Assembly (NCBI GenBank): GCA_964453915.1
Contig: CAYVPW010000018.1
Span: 1-25,599, forward strand
DNA length: 25,599 bases
From: UBA1259 sp964453915
GTDB lineage: Bacteria > Bacillota > Clostridia > Christensenellales > Borkfalkiaceae
Direction of reading: 5' to 3'
The position numbers and the translations under genes are program-made. Of the stretch, positions 1-6,925 are shown in pieces. The first letter of the stretch is position 1. Every line of letters starts with the position of its first letter. The notes beneath the pieces were generated by a model. That model made no database searches. It was not told the DNA's origin and was given only the letters and a program-made list of their open reading frames with translations.

Positions 1-81
1 AGAGAAAGAGATAGTTTAAGAATAAAAGACGAGTATCTTTACGTTCAAAACGGAATTATTATGGAGTTTATGAATAAGTAA
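1..81 (+). CDS. C-terminal 26 residues of an unidentified protein (gene cut by window edge)
   Basis: Frame 1 is open from the first base and ends at a TAA at 79-81. The tail reads RERDSLRIKDEYLYVQNGII and then MEFMNK. The gene upstream of spoIIGA is often ftsZ in Firmicutes, but this tail lacks the conserved C-terminal FtsZ peptide, so I do not assign it. Base use is compatible with coding and the frame leads directly into the 82-base gap before spoIIGA. Only the tail is visible, so neither family nor length can be judged. Confidence 0.5.
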   Translation, partial: RERDSLRIKDEYLYVQNGIIMEFMNK

Positions 82-130
82 ACGCCAAAATTAAGCAAAA
101 AAAAATAAAATACAACTAAAAAACGCTTTT

Positions 131-158
131 CCGCCGTGCTAACATAAAACGGCGGAGG
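131..158 (+). promoter_or_regulatory. Hairpin overlapping the spoIIGA ribosome binding site
   Basis: CCGCCGT (131-137) is perfectly complementary to ACGGCGG (149-155), giving a 7-bp, GC-rich stem with an 11-base loop. The 3' arm takes in the first bases of the Shine-Dalgarno GGAGG (154-158) that serves the spoIIGA ATG at 164. No U-tract follows, so it is not a terminator. The pairing is seen directly; a translational brake is inferred. Confidence 0.4.
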
Positions 159-163
159 CGGAA

Positions 164-985
164 ATGACGGTTTATATCGAATACGTTTTAATAGACAATT
201 TCGTGATAGACTTGGTATTGTTAAAGGCTGCCTTTGCCATTACATTTAAAAAAAGTAATAGGGGCAGGCTTTTATTTTGCGCTTTTTTAGGTGCAATAAC
301 GGCGCTGTTGTACCCTGCGGTGAAAGTGAGTGCAACGTTATCTGTGATACTTAAAATTTGTTCGGGACTGATTATTACGCTTTTAGTGCAAAAATACAAG
401 TCGCTTAAAGAATATTTGATTTTTTCCGCCGTTTTTTTTGTTCTTACGTTTGCGTTAGGCGGCACCGTGATGGGAGCGTTTTATCTGTTAGGGGTAGATT
501 ACGGCAGCGAACTGTGTATAGCAACGGTTTTTATTCCGGCATATTTTATCGTTAAAGGTTTTATTTTACTAACAAAGCGATTTTATAAAAAAAGAGATAT
601 TTGTTCTTATTTGTTTAAGTGCGAAATTACGCTTAACAACGTTGTGGTAGAATATGTTGGCTTTTTAGATACGGGCAACGGCTTGTATTTCGGTGAAGCC
701 CCCGTTTGCGTGATAGGGAAAAAAGCCTTTTTAAGGCTTATAAAAAACGGTTTTCCCAGGTTAGAATACGTAGACTATAAAACGGTTATGGGAAAAAGCA
801 AAATGCCCGTTTTTACAGTGGACGAATTAAAGATATATTTTAATGAAAAAGCGAATATATATTATAACGCAAGGTTAGGGGTATCCGGTGGACAAACTGA
901 CGAATACGACCTTATATTACACCCTGCGCTTATGGGGGAAAATTATGTTAAACGTTTTGGTGGCGAAATTAAAAAAATTTCTTAG
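164..985 (+). CDS. spoIIGA: Pro-sigma-E processing aspartic protease SpoIIGA
   Basis: SpoIIGA is the membrane protease that removes the N-terminal pro-sequence of sigma-E in the mother cell after the sporulation septum forms. The 273-residue product has about five hydrophobic segments in residues 5-137, then a cytoplasmic domain with the aspartic-protease signature DTGN at 169-172, Asp169 being the predicted catalytic residue. LILHPALM near the C-terminus is also typical, so the protein looks complete though a little shorter than the Bacillus subtilis form (309). The ATG at 164 follows GGAGG at 154-158. Its 3' end overlaps sigE, its substrate, by 41 bases. No clear sigma-A or 0A-box promoter could be picked out in 82-130. 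Confidence 0.95.
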   Translation: MTVYIEYVLIDNFVIDLVLLKAAFAITFKKSNRGRLLFCAFLGAITALLYPAVKVSATLSVILKICSGLIITLLVQKYKSLKEYLIFSAVFFVLTFALGGTVMGAFYLLGVDYGSELCIATVFIPAYFIVKGFILLTKRFYKKRDICSYLFKCEITLNNVVVEYVGFLDTGNGLYFGEAPVCVIGKKAFLRLIKNGFPRLEYVDYKTVMGKSKMPVFTVDELKIYFNEKANIYYNARLGVSGGQTDEYDLILHPALMGENYVKRFGGEIKKIS

Positions 986-1655
986 CGGTTTTTCTTTATC
1001 CGAAAATTTGTTAAGGTATATCGGCGGCGGAGAAGCGCTTCCGGAACCGTTTACGCTAGAAGAAGAAACTGATGCCATAAAAAGGTTGGCTAACGGAGAA
1101 GAGAATATAAAAGATTTAATTATAGAAAAAAATCTCCGTTTAGTTGTTTACATAGCAAGAAGATTTGAAAATACCGGAGTGGATACGGAAGACCTTATTT
1201 CCGTAGGTACGATAGGGCTTATAAAGGCGGTGAACTCTTATAATGCGGAAAAAAACATAAAACTTGCAACGTATGCTTCCCGTTGTATAGAAAACGAGAT
1301 ATTGATGCATTTAAGAAAAACCTCTAAAATAAAAAGCGAAGTATCTTTTGACGAGCCGCTAAATACCGACTGGGAAGGAAACGAATTGTTGCTATCAGAC
1401 GTAATGGGAACGGATGGAGACGTTGTCTATAAAAAAATAGAAAGCGGTGTAGAGAACGACCTTATAAAAGAAGCCCTTAAAAAACTTAGCGGAAGAGAGC
1501 GTGAAATAGTAGAACTTCGGTTCGGTTTAACGGGCGAAGACGAACTGACGCAAAAAGAAGTGGCGGATATGTTGGGTATTTCGCAAAGTTATATATCCAG
1601 ATTAGAAAAAAAGATTATATTAAGGTTAAAAAAAGAGTTTGCAAAAATGGTTTAG
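945..1655 (+). CDS. sigE: RNA polymerase sporulation sigma factor sigma-E (pro-form)
   Basis: Sigma-E drives early mother-cell gene expression during sporulation. The 236-residue product matches the family over its whole length: region 2 (NLRLVVYIARRFENTG, then EDLISVGTIGLIKAV), CIENEILMHLR, SFDEPLNTDWEGNELLLSDV and a C-terminal helix-turn-helix ending ISQSYISRLEKKI. The start is the ATG at 945, five bases after GGGGGA at 934-939. The open frame extends upstream to 888, but those residues do not resemble the family. The segment before YIGGGEALPEP (roughly residues 1-23) is the pro-sequence that SpoIIGA is expected to remove. Overlap with spoIIGA suggests translational coupling. Confidence 0.96.
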   Translation: MLNVLVAKLKKFLSGFSLSENLLRYIGGGEALPEPFTLEEETDAIKRLANGEENIKDLIIEKNLRLVVYIARRFENTGVDTEDLISVGTIGLIKAVNSYNAEKNIKLATYASRCIENEILMHLRKTSKIKSEVSFDEPLNTDWEGNELLLSDVMGTDGDVVYKKIESGVENDLIKEALKKLSGREREIVELRFGLTGEDELTQKEVADMLGISQSYISRLEKKIILRLKKEFAKMV

Positions 1656-1683
1656 TATAAAAATAACGGTTTAAATAAAAGCA

Positions 1684-1712
1684 GTATAAAAATTTTTTCT
1701 TTGCCGATACTT
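1684..1712 (+). promoter_or_regulatory. Possible sigma-F/sigma-G promoter for sigG
   Basis: GTATA (1684-1688) fits the forespore -35 pattern. After 17 bases, GATACTT (1706-1712) matches five of seven positions of the sigma-G -10 pattern CATWMTA. It lies in the 90-base sigE-sigG gap, where Bacillus species carry a forespore-specific sigG promoter. Weak in an AT-rich gap; inference only. Confidence 0.25.
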
Positions 1713-1745
1713 TTAAAACCCTTTGTTTTTTACATAGGAGGTATT

Positions 1746-2519
1746 ATGAACGGCAAAGTTGTAATATGCGGTGTAAACACTGCTACGCTACCCAAAATAA
1801 CGGAGAGCGAATCGGTTGAACTTTTACAAAAAATAGCGGCGGGAGACGAAGAGGCGAGAGAAGAATTTATAGTTGCTAATATGCGTTTGGTATTATCTAT
1901 TATAAAAAGATTTTGGTCAAAAAGAGCAAATTCAGACGATATTTTTCAAGCGGGAGTGATAGGCCTTATAAAATCGGTTGACAATTTTAATCTAAACGTG
2001 GGCGTAAGGTTTTCTACTTATGCCGTACCGATGATTATAGGAGAGATAAAAAGATTTTTAAGGGACGGCAACTCTTTAAGAATTTCTCGCTCTATAAGAG
2101 ATACTGCGTATTTGGCGTTAAAAACGAGGGGAGAAATAGAAAAAAGGGACGAAGAGGCAAGTTTAGATAAAATAGCCAAAGAAATGCACGTTGCCGTATC
2201 GGAAGTGGTTTATGCGTTAGACGCTATAAGTGACACGGTTTCTTTATACGACCCCGTTTTTAACAAGTCCGGCGACGAACTTTTACTGATGGACCAAATA
2301 TCAGACGATAAAAACACGGACGAGCGTTGGACGGAGTCCGCTGCAATTTCGACTGCGATAGACGGATTAGGCGATCGGGAAAAGAAAATTATTTATTTAA
2401 GATATTTTGAAGGAAAAACGCAAACCGAAATATCTGAAAGCGTGGGTATAAGCCAAGCACAAGTTTCAAGATTAGAAAAAAACGCCTTAAAAGAGATAAA
2501 ACGCGGAATAAGGGTATAA
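1746..2519 (+). CDS. sigG: RNA polymerase sporulation sigma factor sigma-G
   Basis: Sigma-G directs late gene expression in the forespore. The 257-residue product begins MNGKVVICGVNTATLPKI, corresponding to the family N-terminus with VEICGVDTSKLP. It continues with NMRLVLSIIKRF, DDIFQAGVIGLIKSVDNF, RFSTYAVPMIIGEIKRFLRD and VSLYDPV, and ends in the helix-turn-helix ISQAQVSRLEK. The ATG at 1746 is preceded by a strong AGGAGG at 1736-1741; the open frame reaches 1701, but the upstream residues are not family-like. The gene lies 90 bases behind sigE, so it may be read from the spoIIG promoter and from its own forespore promoter. No clear terminator follows it. Confidence 0.96.
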   Translation: MNGKVVICGVNTATLPKITESESVELLQKIAAGDEEAREEFIVANMRLVLSIIKRFWSKRANSDDIFQAGVIGLIKSVDNFNLNVGVRFSTYAVPMIIGEIKRFLRDGNSLRISRSIRDTAYLALKTRGEIEKRDEEASLDKIAKEMHVAVSEVVYALDAISDTVSLYDPVFNKSGDELLLMDQISDDKNTDERWTESAAISTAIDGLGDREKKIIYLRYFEGKTQTEISESVGISQAQVSRLEKNALKEIKRGIRV

Positions 2520-2568
2520 CGACGGCAAAAATTTGCATAAAAAATTTTTTTCAAAGATAAAAAAATGC

Positions 2569-2597
2569 TTGACATGCAAATATTGCGGGTTTATAAT
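2569..2597 (+). promoter_or_regulatory. Consensus sigma-A promoter of the aromatic amino acid operon
   Basis: A perfect TTGACA (2569-2574) and perfect TATAAT (2592-2597) are separated by exactly 17 bases. Transcription would begin near 2604, giving a leader of about 185 bases before aroF. An unregulated promoter this strong would be costly, which fits control by the attenuator downstream. Confidence 0.88.
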
Positions 2598-2621
2598 TAT
2601 GTTGTTTTTAGGAGAAAAGAA

Positions 2622-2672
2622 ATGAAAACGCAAAAATCTTACTTTTACTTTTATTTTAATAGCAGGTTTTGA
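2622..2672 (+). CDS. Tyr/Phe-rich leader peptide of the aromatic operon attenuator
   Basis: This is a 16-codon reading frame encoding MKTQKSYFYFYFNSRF, with ATG at 2622 and TGA at 2670-2672. A Shine-Dalgarno AGGAG (2610-2614) sits seven bases upstream and the promoter ends only about 25 bases before the start. Codons 7-12 alternate Tyr and Phe, and codon 16 is again Phe. The design matches leader peptides of classical attenuators such as E. coli pheL, where ribosome stalling at scarce codons changes RNA folding. Here both amino acids appear to be sensed. The frame, control codons, following terminator and first gene (DAHP synthase) all agree. The peptide itself probably has no other function. 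It resembles no other leader I can name exactly. Confidence 0.85.
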   Translation: MKTQKSYFYFYFNSRF

Positions 2673-2730
2673 ATATTTCGATAGTAGTTGCTATACGATA
2701 GTTTTTGCGTGAAAATAAAAACCTAAGGCT
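2661..2730 (+). promoter_or_regulatory. Predicted antiterminator pairing of the attenuator
   Basis: AGGTTTT (2664-2670) is perfectly complementary to AAAACCT (2718-2724), and AGC (2661-2663) can pair with GCT (2728-2730) across a three-base bulge. The 5' arm is the last codons of the leader peptide; the 3' arm takes the GC-rich base of the terminator stem. A local hairpin (TCGATAG 2678-2684 with CTAT 2691-2694 and CGA 2696-2698) sits in the loop. A ribosome stalled at the first Tyr/Phe codons would leave the 5' arm free; one at the stop codon would cover it. Pairings are read from sequence; the switch is inferred. Confidence 0.55.
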
Positions 2731-2758
2731 TTGTAGTGATTACTACAAAGCCTTTTTT
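2725..2758 (+). terminator. Attenuator terminator between leader peptide and aroF
   Basis: AAGGCTTTGTAGT (2725-2737) pairs perfectly with ACTACAAAGCCTT (2742-2754), a 13-bp stem with loop GATT, followed by a T-run through 2758. It lies downstream of the promoter and upstream of aroF, so it must be bypassed for the operon to be expressed. This is the regulated step of the attenuator. Confidence 0.9.
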
Positions 2759-2789
2759 AATTCGTAATATTTATATCGGAGATTTTCTT

Positions 2790-3809
2790 ATGATAATAGT
2801 TGTTAAAAACTCTTGTGAACAAAAACAATTCAACAATTTAGTAGACTGGGTTAAAGAACTCGGGTTAGACGTTCACGTAAGCCGTGGCGAAACTTCAACC
2901 GTTTTGGGGCTTGTTGGTGATACTAGCAAGGTGGATATGGACCTTATTTCAAGTTTAGATATCGTGGAACAGGTTCAAAGGGTTCAAGAGCCTTATAAAA
3001 ACGCCAACAGAAAGTTCCACCCGCAAGACAGCGTTATAAGCGTTGGCGGGCATAAAATCGGCGGCAACAATTTTAACGTGATTGCAGGGCCTTGCTCGGT
3101 AGAATCCGAAGCGCAGATTATAGAAGTGGCACAAGCCGTAAAAGAAGCGGGGGCAACAATGCTTAGGGGCGGCGCTTTTAAGCCTAGAACATCGCCCTAC
3201 GCTTTCCAAGGGCTTAAAGATACCGGTATTGAACTTTTGCTAAAAGCAAAAAAAGAAACGGGACTACCAATAGTTACGGAATTGTTAAGCGTAAACCATT
3301 TGGATTTATTTAAAGACGTAGACGTGATTCAAATAGGTGCAAGAAATATGCAAAATTTTGAATTGCTTAAAGAAGTAGGTAAAACGGGTAAACCCATATT
3401 GTTAAAACGTGGGCTTGCAAATACTTTGCAAGAATTGCTTATGAGCGCGGAATACATAATGGCGGAAGGAGATTCCGAAGTTATTTTGTGCGAACGCGGA
3501 ATAAGAACTTTTGAAACGATGACTAGAAACACGCTTGATTTATCCGCAGTGCCCGCGTTAAAAGATAAAACGCATCTTCCCGTAATAATAGATCCCAGCC
3601 ATTCTACGGGCATTGCAAAGTACGTTGAACCTATGTCTTTGGCGGCGGTGGGTGCAGGGGCACACGGGCTTATTATAGAAGTTCATAACGACCCGAAACA
3701 CGCATTGTGCGACGGTGCGCAATCGCTTAATCCGGAACAATTTAAAGCTCTTATGCAAAAGGTTAAAGCGATGCTTCCGATAGTAGGAAAAACCTACGAC
3801 GCAAAGTAA
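2790..3809 (+). CDS. aroF: 3-deoxy-7-phosphoheptulonate synthase, type I-beta with N-terminal regulatory domain
   Basis: This enzyme condenses phosphoenolpyruvate and erythrose-4-phosphate, the first step of the shikimate pathway. The 339-residue product has an N-terminal ferredoxin-like domain (about 1-68) followed by the barrel domain with VIAGPCSVES (98-106, metal-binding Cys102), LRGGAFKPRTSPYAFQGL, CERGIRTFE and IDPSHSTG. This layout matches the Thermotoga maritima type, where the N-terminal domain mediates feedback inhibition by Tyr and, less strongly, Phe. That agrees with a Tyr/Phe leader. I chose ATG 2790, with GGAG at 2778-2781; an in-frame GTG at 2736 lies inside the terminator stem and is rejected. 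First structural gene of the operon. Confidence 0.96.
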   Translation: MIIVVKNSCEQKQFNNLVDWVKELGLDVHVSRGETSTVLGLVGDTSKVDMDLISSLDIVEQVQRVQEPYKNANRKFHPQDSVISVGGHKIGGNNFNVIAGPCSVESEAQIIEVAQAVKEAGATMLRGGAFKPRTSPYAFQGLKDTGIELLLKAKKETGLPIVTELLSVNHLDLFKDVDVIQIGARNMQNFELLKEVGKTGKPILLKRGLANTLQELLMSAEYIMAEGDSEVILCERGIRTFETMTRNTLDLSAVPALKDKTHLPVIIDPSHSTGIAKYVEPMSLAAVGAGAHGLIIEVHNDPKHALCDGAQSLNPEQFKALMQKVKAMLPIVGKTYDAK

Positions 3810-3829
3810 AAAATCGGAGCGGTAAAAAA

Positions 3830-4690
3830 ATGAAAATAGGAATCGTAGGATTAGGGCTTATCGGCGGCTCTTTAGGGCGCACGATAATAAAAAAGACGAA
3901 CGATATAGTTTACGCAACGGATATAAGCAAAAAGGCAATGTCGGACGGAAAGTTGTTGTCTGCATATCACTATGAGCTTACAAAAGAAAACGCAAAGGAA
4001 TTAGACGTTATATTTTTCTCTTTGTATCCCAACGCACTTGAAAAAGAAATAGAAGAATACTGTCCGCTACTTAAAGACGGGTGTTTGGTAATGGACGGCT
4101 GCGGGAATAAGAGAAGGATTTTTTCTCAAATGCAAGTTCTTGCTAAAAAATATCCAAACCTGATATTCGTAAGTTCTCACCCGATGGCAGGAAGGGAATT
4201 TTCGGGCGTGAACCACTCTACCGCTTCGTTATTTGATAAGGCAAGTATGATTTTAGTGCCCGTAAACGCCGATATAAAAGAGATTTCTAAAATAAAGCAA
4301 TACTGTTTGGATATAGGTTTTGGCAGCGTAGTGATAACTTCCGCAAGCCGGCACGACGAAATTATTGCGTTTACTTCTCAGCTTGCACATTTAGTTTCCA
4401 GTTCTTATATAAAAAGCCCCACGGCGGAAAGTTTTATGGGCTTTTCGGCAGGCAGTTTTAGAGATATGACAAGGGTTGCAAGGCTTTCTCCCGAAATGTG
4501 GGCGCAACTGACGATAGAAAACAGTGATTTTTTGGTAAACGAACTGGATTGCATTATAAGTAATCTTAACGATTACAAAAATACACTGCTAAAAAAAGAT
4601 ACCGTTAAAATGAAAGCACTTTTAGCGGACGGAAACGAGAAAAAACTTGCTTCCGAAAAAATGAGAAGAGGAAAAACTAATGATAAATAA
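3830..4690 (+). CDS. tyrA: Prephenate dehydrogenase
   Basis: TyrA oxidises prephenate to 4-hydroxyphenylpyruvate, the committed step to tyrosine. The 286-residue protein opens with the NAD-binding glycine motif GLGLIGGSLGR (7-17) and has SSHPMAGREFSG with the conserved His117, both diagnostic. It has no C-terminal ACT domain, unlike the longer Bacillus subtilis enzyme (371 residues), so direct Tyr inhibition through such a domain is not expected; control may rest on the attenuator and AroF. The ATG at 3830 follows GGAG at 3816-3819. It lies 20 bases behind aroF and overlaps aroB by 11 bases. Confidence 0.95.
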   Translation: MKIGIVGLGLIGGSLGRTIIKKTNDIVYATDISKKAMSDGKLLSAYHYELTKENAKELDVIFFSLYPNALEKEIEEYCPLLKDGCLVMDGCGNKRRIFSQMQVLAKKYPNLIFVSSHPMAGREFSGVNHSTASLFDKASMILVPVNADIKEISKIKQYCLDIGFGSVVITSASRHDEIIAFTSQLAHLVSSSYIKSPTAESFMGFSAGSFRDMTRVARLSPEMWAQLTIENSDFLVNELDCIISNLNDYKNTLLKKDTVKMKALLADGNEKKLASEKMRRGKTNDK

Positions 4691-5735
4691 TCCTTTATCG
4701 GAAAGGAGAATAACCGTAAACGCATCTAAAAAATACGACGTGATAATCGGCTCTAAAATTTTAGACGACGTGGGCAACTTGATAAATAAAATACTTTGCT
4801 CCAAAAAAATCGCCTTGATAACGGACGATGCGGTAGATAAACTGTATTCTGCCAAAGTAGTTAAGTCTTTAAGCGATAGCGGTTTTAGTGTTGTTAAGTT
4901 TGTTTTTAAAAACGGCGAAGAAAGTAAAAACATAAAGACCTACGGCGAAATTTTAGAGTTTTTGGCGGAGAATGAACTTACCCGTTCCGATGCCATAGTT
5001 GCCCTTGGTGGCGGAGTAGTAGGCGATTTGGCGGGGTTTTGTGCCGCAACCTACCTTAGGGGGATAAAATACGTTCAAATCCCCACCACGCTTTTGGCGG
5101 GAGTAGATTCTTCCGTGGGCGGAAAAACCGCAATCGATTTATCTAGCGGAAAAAACCTTGTGGGTGCGTTTTATCAGCCTGAAGCCGTTATTTGCGACGT
5201 TGACGTTTTTAACACGTTGCCGCAAGACGTTTTGGACGGCGGAATGGGCGAAATAGCAAAATATGCGGTTTTAGACGGCGCTGTGTATTCTTTGATAAAA
5301 CAAGGCGGTTATTCTTATACCGATTTGGTTTATGCCTGTGTTGACTACAAAAGGCGCATAGTTGAAGAAGACGAGTTTGAAGGCGGGAAAAGAAAACTGC
5401 TTAATTTAGGGCACACCCCTGCTCACGCAATAGAAAGGCTTAGCGGCTATAAAGTTCCGCACGGCGTGGCTGTTGCGGCAGGAGTACGGTTTATACTTGA
5501 AAAGTCCTTAAAACACGGATATTTAGAAGAAAACGCTTATAAAGATTTGGTTTCCGTTTGCAACAAATGCGTAAAAGCGGACGGAATACCGTATACAGCG
5601 GCACAACTTTGCCGTGCGTGTCTAACAGACAAAAAGCGTAAGGGAGATTATATATCTTTAATGATGGTTTTCGGTTTAGAAGACGTGAGAGAAATAAAAG
5701 TTGGCGTAAACGAGTTAGAGGAATACTTTTTATGA
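4680..5735 (+). CDS. aroB: 3-dehydroquinate synthase
   Basis: AroB converts DAHP to 3-dehydroquinate, step two of the shikimate pathway, using NAD and a divalent metal. The 351-residue product has the NAD-binding segment VALGGGVVGDLAGFCAATYLRG, then IPTTLLAGVDSSVGGKTAID, and the metal-binding stretches GEIAKYAV, NLGHTPAHAIE and PHGVAVAAG. The usual form of the middle motif is NLGHTFGHAIE, so two positions differ here while both His residues remain. Length is normal. ATG 4680 lies inside the end of tyrA and is preceded by AGAGG. The stop overlaps the aroA start in ATGA (5732-5735), indicating translational coupling. Confidence 0.97.
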   Translation: MINNPLSERRITVNASKKYDVIIGSKILDDVGNLINKILCSKKIALITDDAVDKLYSAKVVKSLSDSGFSVVKFVFKNGEESKNIKTYGEILEFLAENELTRSDAIVALGGGVVGDLAGFCAATYLRGIKYVQIPTTLLAGVDSSVGGKTAIDLSSGKNLVGAFYQPEAVICDVDVFNTLPQDVLDGGMGEIAKYAVLDGAVYSLIKQGGYSYTDLVYACVDYKRRIVEEDEFEGGKRKLLNLGHTPAHAIERLSGYKVPHGVAVAAGVRFILEKSLKHGYLEENAYKDLVSVCNKCVKADGIPYTAAQLCRACLTDKKRKGDYISLMMVFGLEDVREIKVGVNELEEYFL

Positions 5736-6925
5736 ACTTAAAAATTACCCCCGCAAGGATAAAAGGGAAATTAAACGCAATACCTTCTAAATCGTATGCG
5801 CACAGGATAGCGATTTTAAACTTTTTTGCAAAAAATCCTCCCGTGTGCGATTGCGGAAATTTTTCTTCTAAAGATATTCAAGCCACAACGGATTGTCTTA
5901 AAAAAGTAATTATCGGAGAAAACAAAATAGATTGCGGAGAGTCCGGTTCAACGCTAAGGTTTTTGCTACCGTGTTTATCTGCAATCGGCGGAGAATTTGA
6001 GTTTACGGGACACGGCAAACTTATGCAAAGACCGAATGAAGAACTTTTTAAGGTGTTAAAAGAGCACGGCGTGACCGTGGAAAGCGGAGAAACTATAAAG
6101 ATAAACGGAAAACTTACTGGCGGAGAGTATTTTATCAGGGGAGATATAAGCAGTCAATACGTTTCGGGGCTATTGATGGCGCTTCCGATATTAAAAGAAG
6201 ATAGCAAAATCGTGCTTACAACACCGCTTGCTTCTTCTCCGTACGTTGACATAACGTTGGAACTTTTAGCAAAATACGGCGTAAAAGTAGAGAGCACGGA
6301 TTATGGTTTTTTTATAAAGGGCGGTCAAATTTATAGCGGAAACGCTTTGCCCGAAGGGGACTTTTCAAATGCGGCGTTCTTTTTTGTTTTGGGTGCTATA
6401 GCGGGCAAAATAACGATGAAAGGCCTAAATATAAATAGCGTTCAGGGGGATAAATACATTTTGGATATTTTATCCGCCGCAGGGGCTAAAATCAAAATAA
6501 AAGAAGATAAAATAACGGTAAAAAAATCTAAGCTTAAGGCGTTTAGTTTCAGTGCAAAATCTTGTCCGGATTTAGTTCCCGTTGCGTGCGTGTTGGCGGC
6601 TGCCGCTAACGGTAAAAGCGTGATATGCGACGTGGAGAGATTAAAGATAAAAGAAAGCGACAGAATAGAAAGTACGCTTTCTATGCTTAAAGCGTTTGGA
6701 ATCACAGCGGAAAGCGACGGAAAAAGCATAATCGTTACGGGCGGAAAGATAACGGGCGGAAAAGTTGATTCTTTTAACGACCATAGGATAGCAATGTCCG
6801 TTGCGGTGCTTGCCGCAGCGGCAAAAGGGGATAGCGTGTTAACCGATGCGCTTGCGGTAAACAAATCTTATCCGGAATTCTTTAAGGATTACTACAAAGT
6901 AGGGGGTAAAATCTTTGAAATTTAA
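5732..6925 (+). CDS. aroA: 3-phosphoshikimate 1-carboxyvinyltransferase (EPSP synthase)
   Basis: AroA adds the enolpyruvyl group of PEP to shikimate-3-phosphate. The 397-residue protein shows the substrate-binding KSYAHR near the N-terminus, CGESGSTLRFLLPCL, QRPNEELF, the shikimate-binding SSQYVSGLLMALP, ESDRIES and the conserved NDHRIAMS. It is somewhat shorter than the roughly 430-residue E. coli enzyme. The PEP-site loop reads GESGSTLRFL where E. coli has GNAGTAMRPL, so Pro101 is replaced by Phe; this variant is common in clostridial enzymes as I recall them. It overlaps aroB by four bases and aroC by eleven. Confidence 0.96.
   Translation: MNLKITPARIKGKLNAIPSKSYAHRIAILNFFAKNPPVCDCGNFSSKDIQATTDCLKKVIIGENKIDCGESGSTLRFLLPCLSAIGGEFEFTGHGKLMQRPNEELFKVLKEHGVTVESGETIKINGKLTGGEYFIRGDISSQYVSGLLMALPILKEDSKIVLTTPLASSPYVDITLELLAKYGVKVESTDYGFFIKGGQIYSGNALPEGDFSNAAFFFVLGAIAGKITMKGLNINSVQGDKYILDILSAAGAKIKIKEDKITVKKSKLKAFSFSAKSCPDLVPVACVLAAAANGKSVICDVERLKIKESDRIESTLSMLKAFGITAESDGKSIIVTGGKITGGKVDSFNDHRIAMSVAVLAAAAKGDSVLTDALAVNKSYPEFFKDYYKVGGKIFEI

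Noticed and set aside
888..944. Longer sigE start upstream of 945
   Set aside because: The added residues do not resemble sigma-E, and ATG 945 has a good ribosome site and gives the family length.
2521..2560. Possible sigG terminator in the A/T runs
   Set aside because: Only a four-base GCAA/TTGC stem and mixed A/T runs are present; no convincing hairpin.
2736..2789. N-terminal extension of DAHP synthase from a GTG at 2736
   Set aside because: The GTG lies inside the terminator stem and lacks a ribosome site; the family N-terminus begins at ATG 2790, which has GGAG seven bases upstream.
2598..2790. T-box riboswitch ahead of aroF
   Set aside because: No specifier-loop stem or T-box consensus is visible, and the leader is too short; the leader-peptide attenuator explains the region.
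6442..6864. 140-codon open frame on the minus strand, opposite aroA
   Set aside because: Antisense to aroA, with no family-like motif or ribosome site; a by-product of codon bias.
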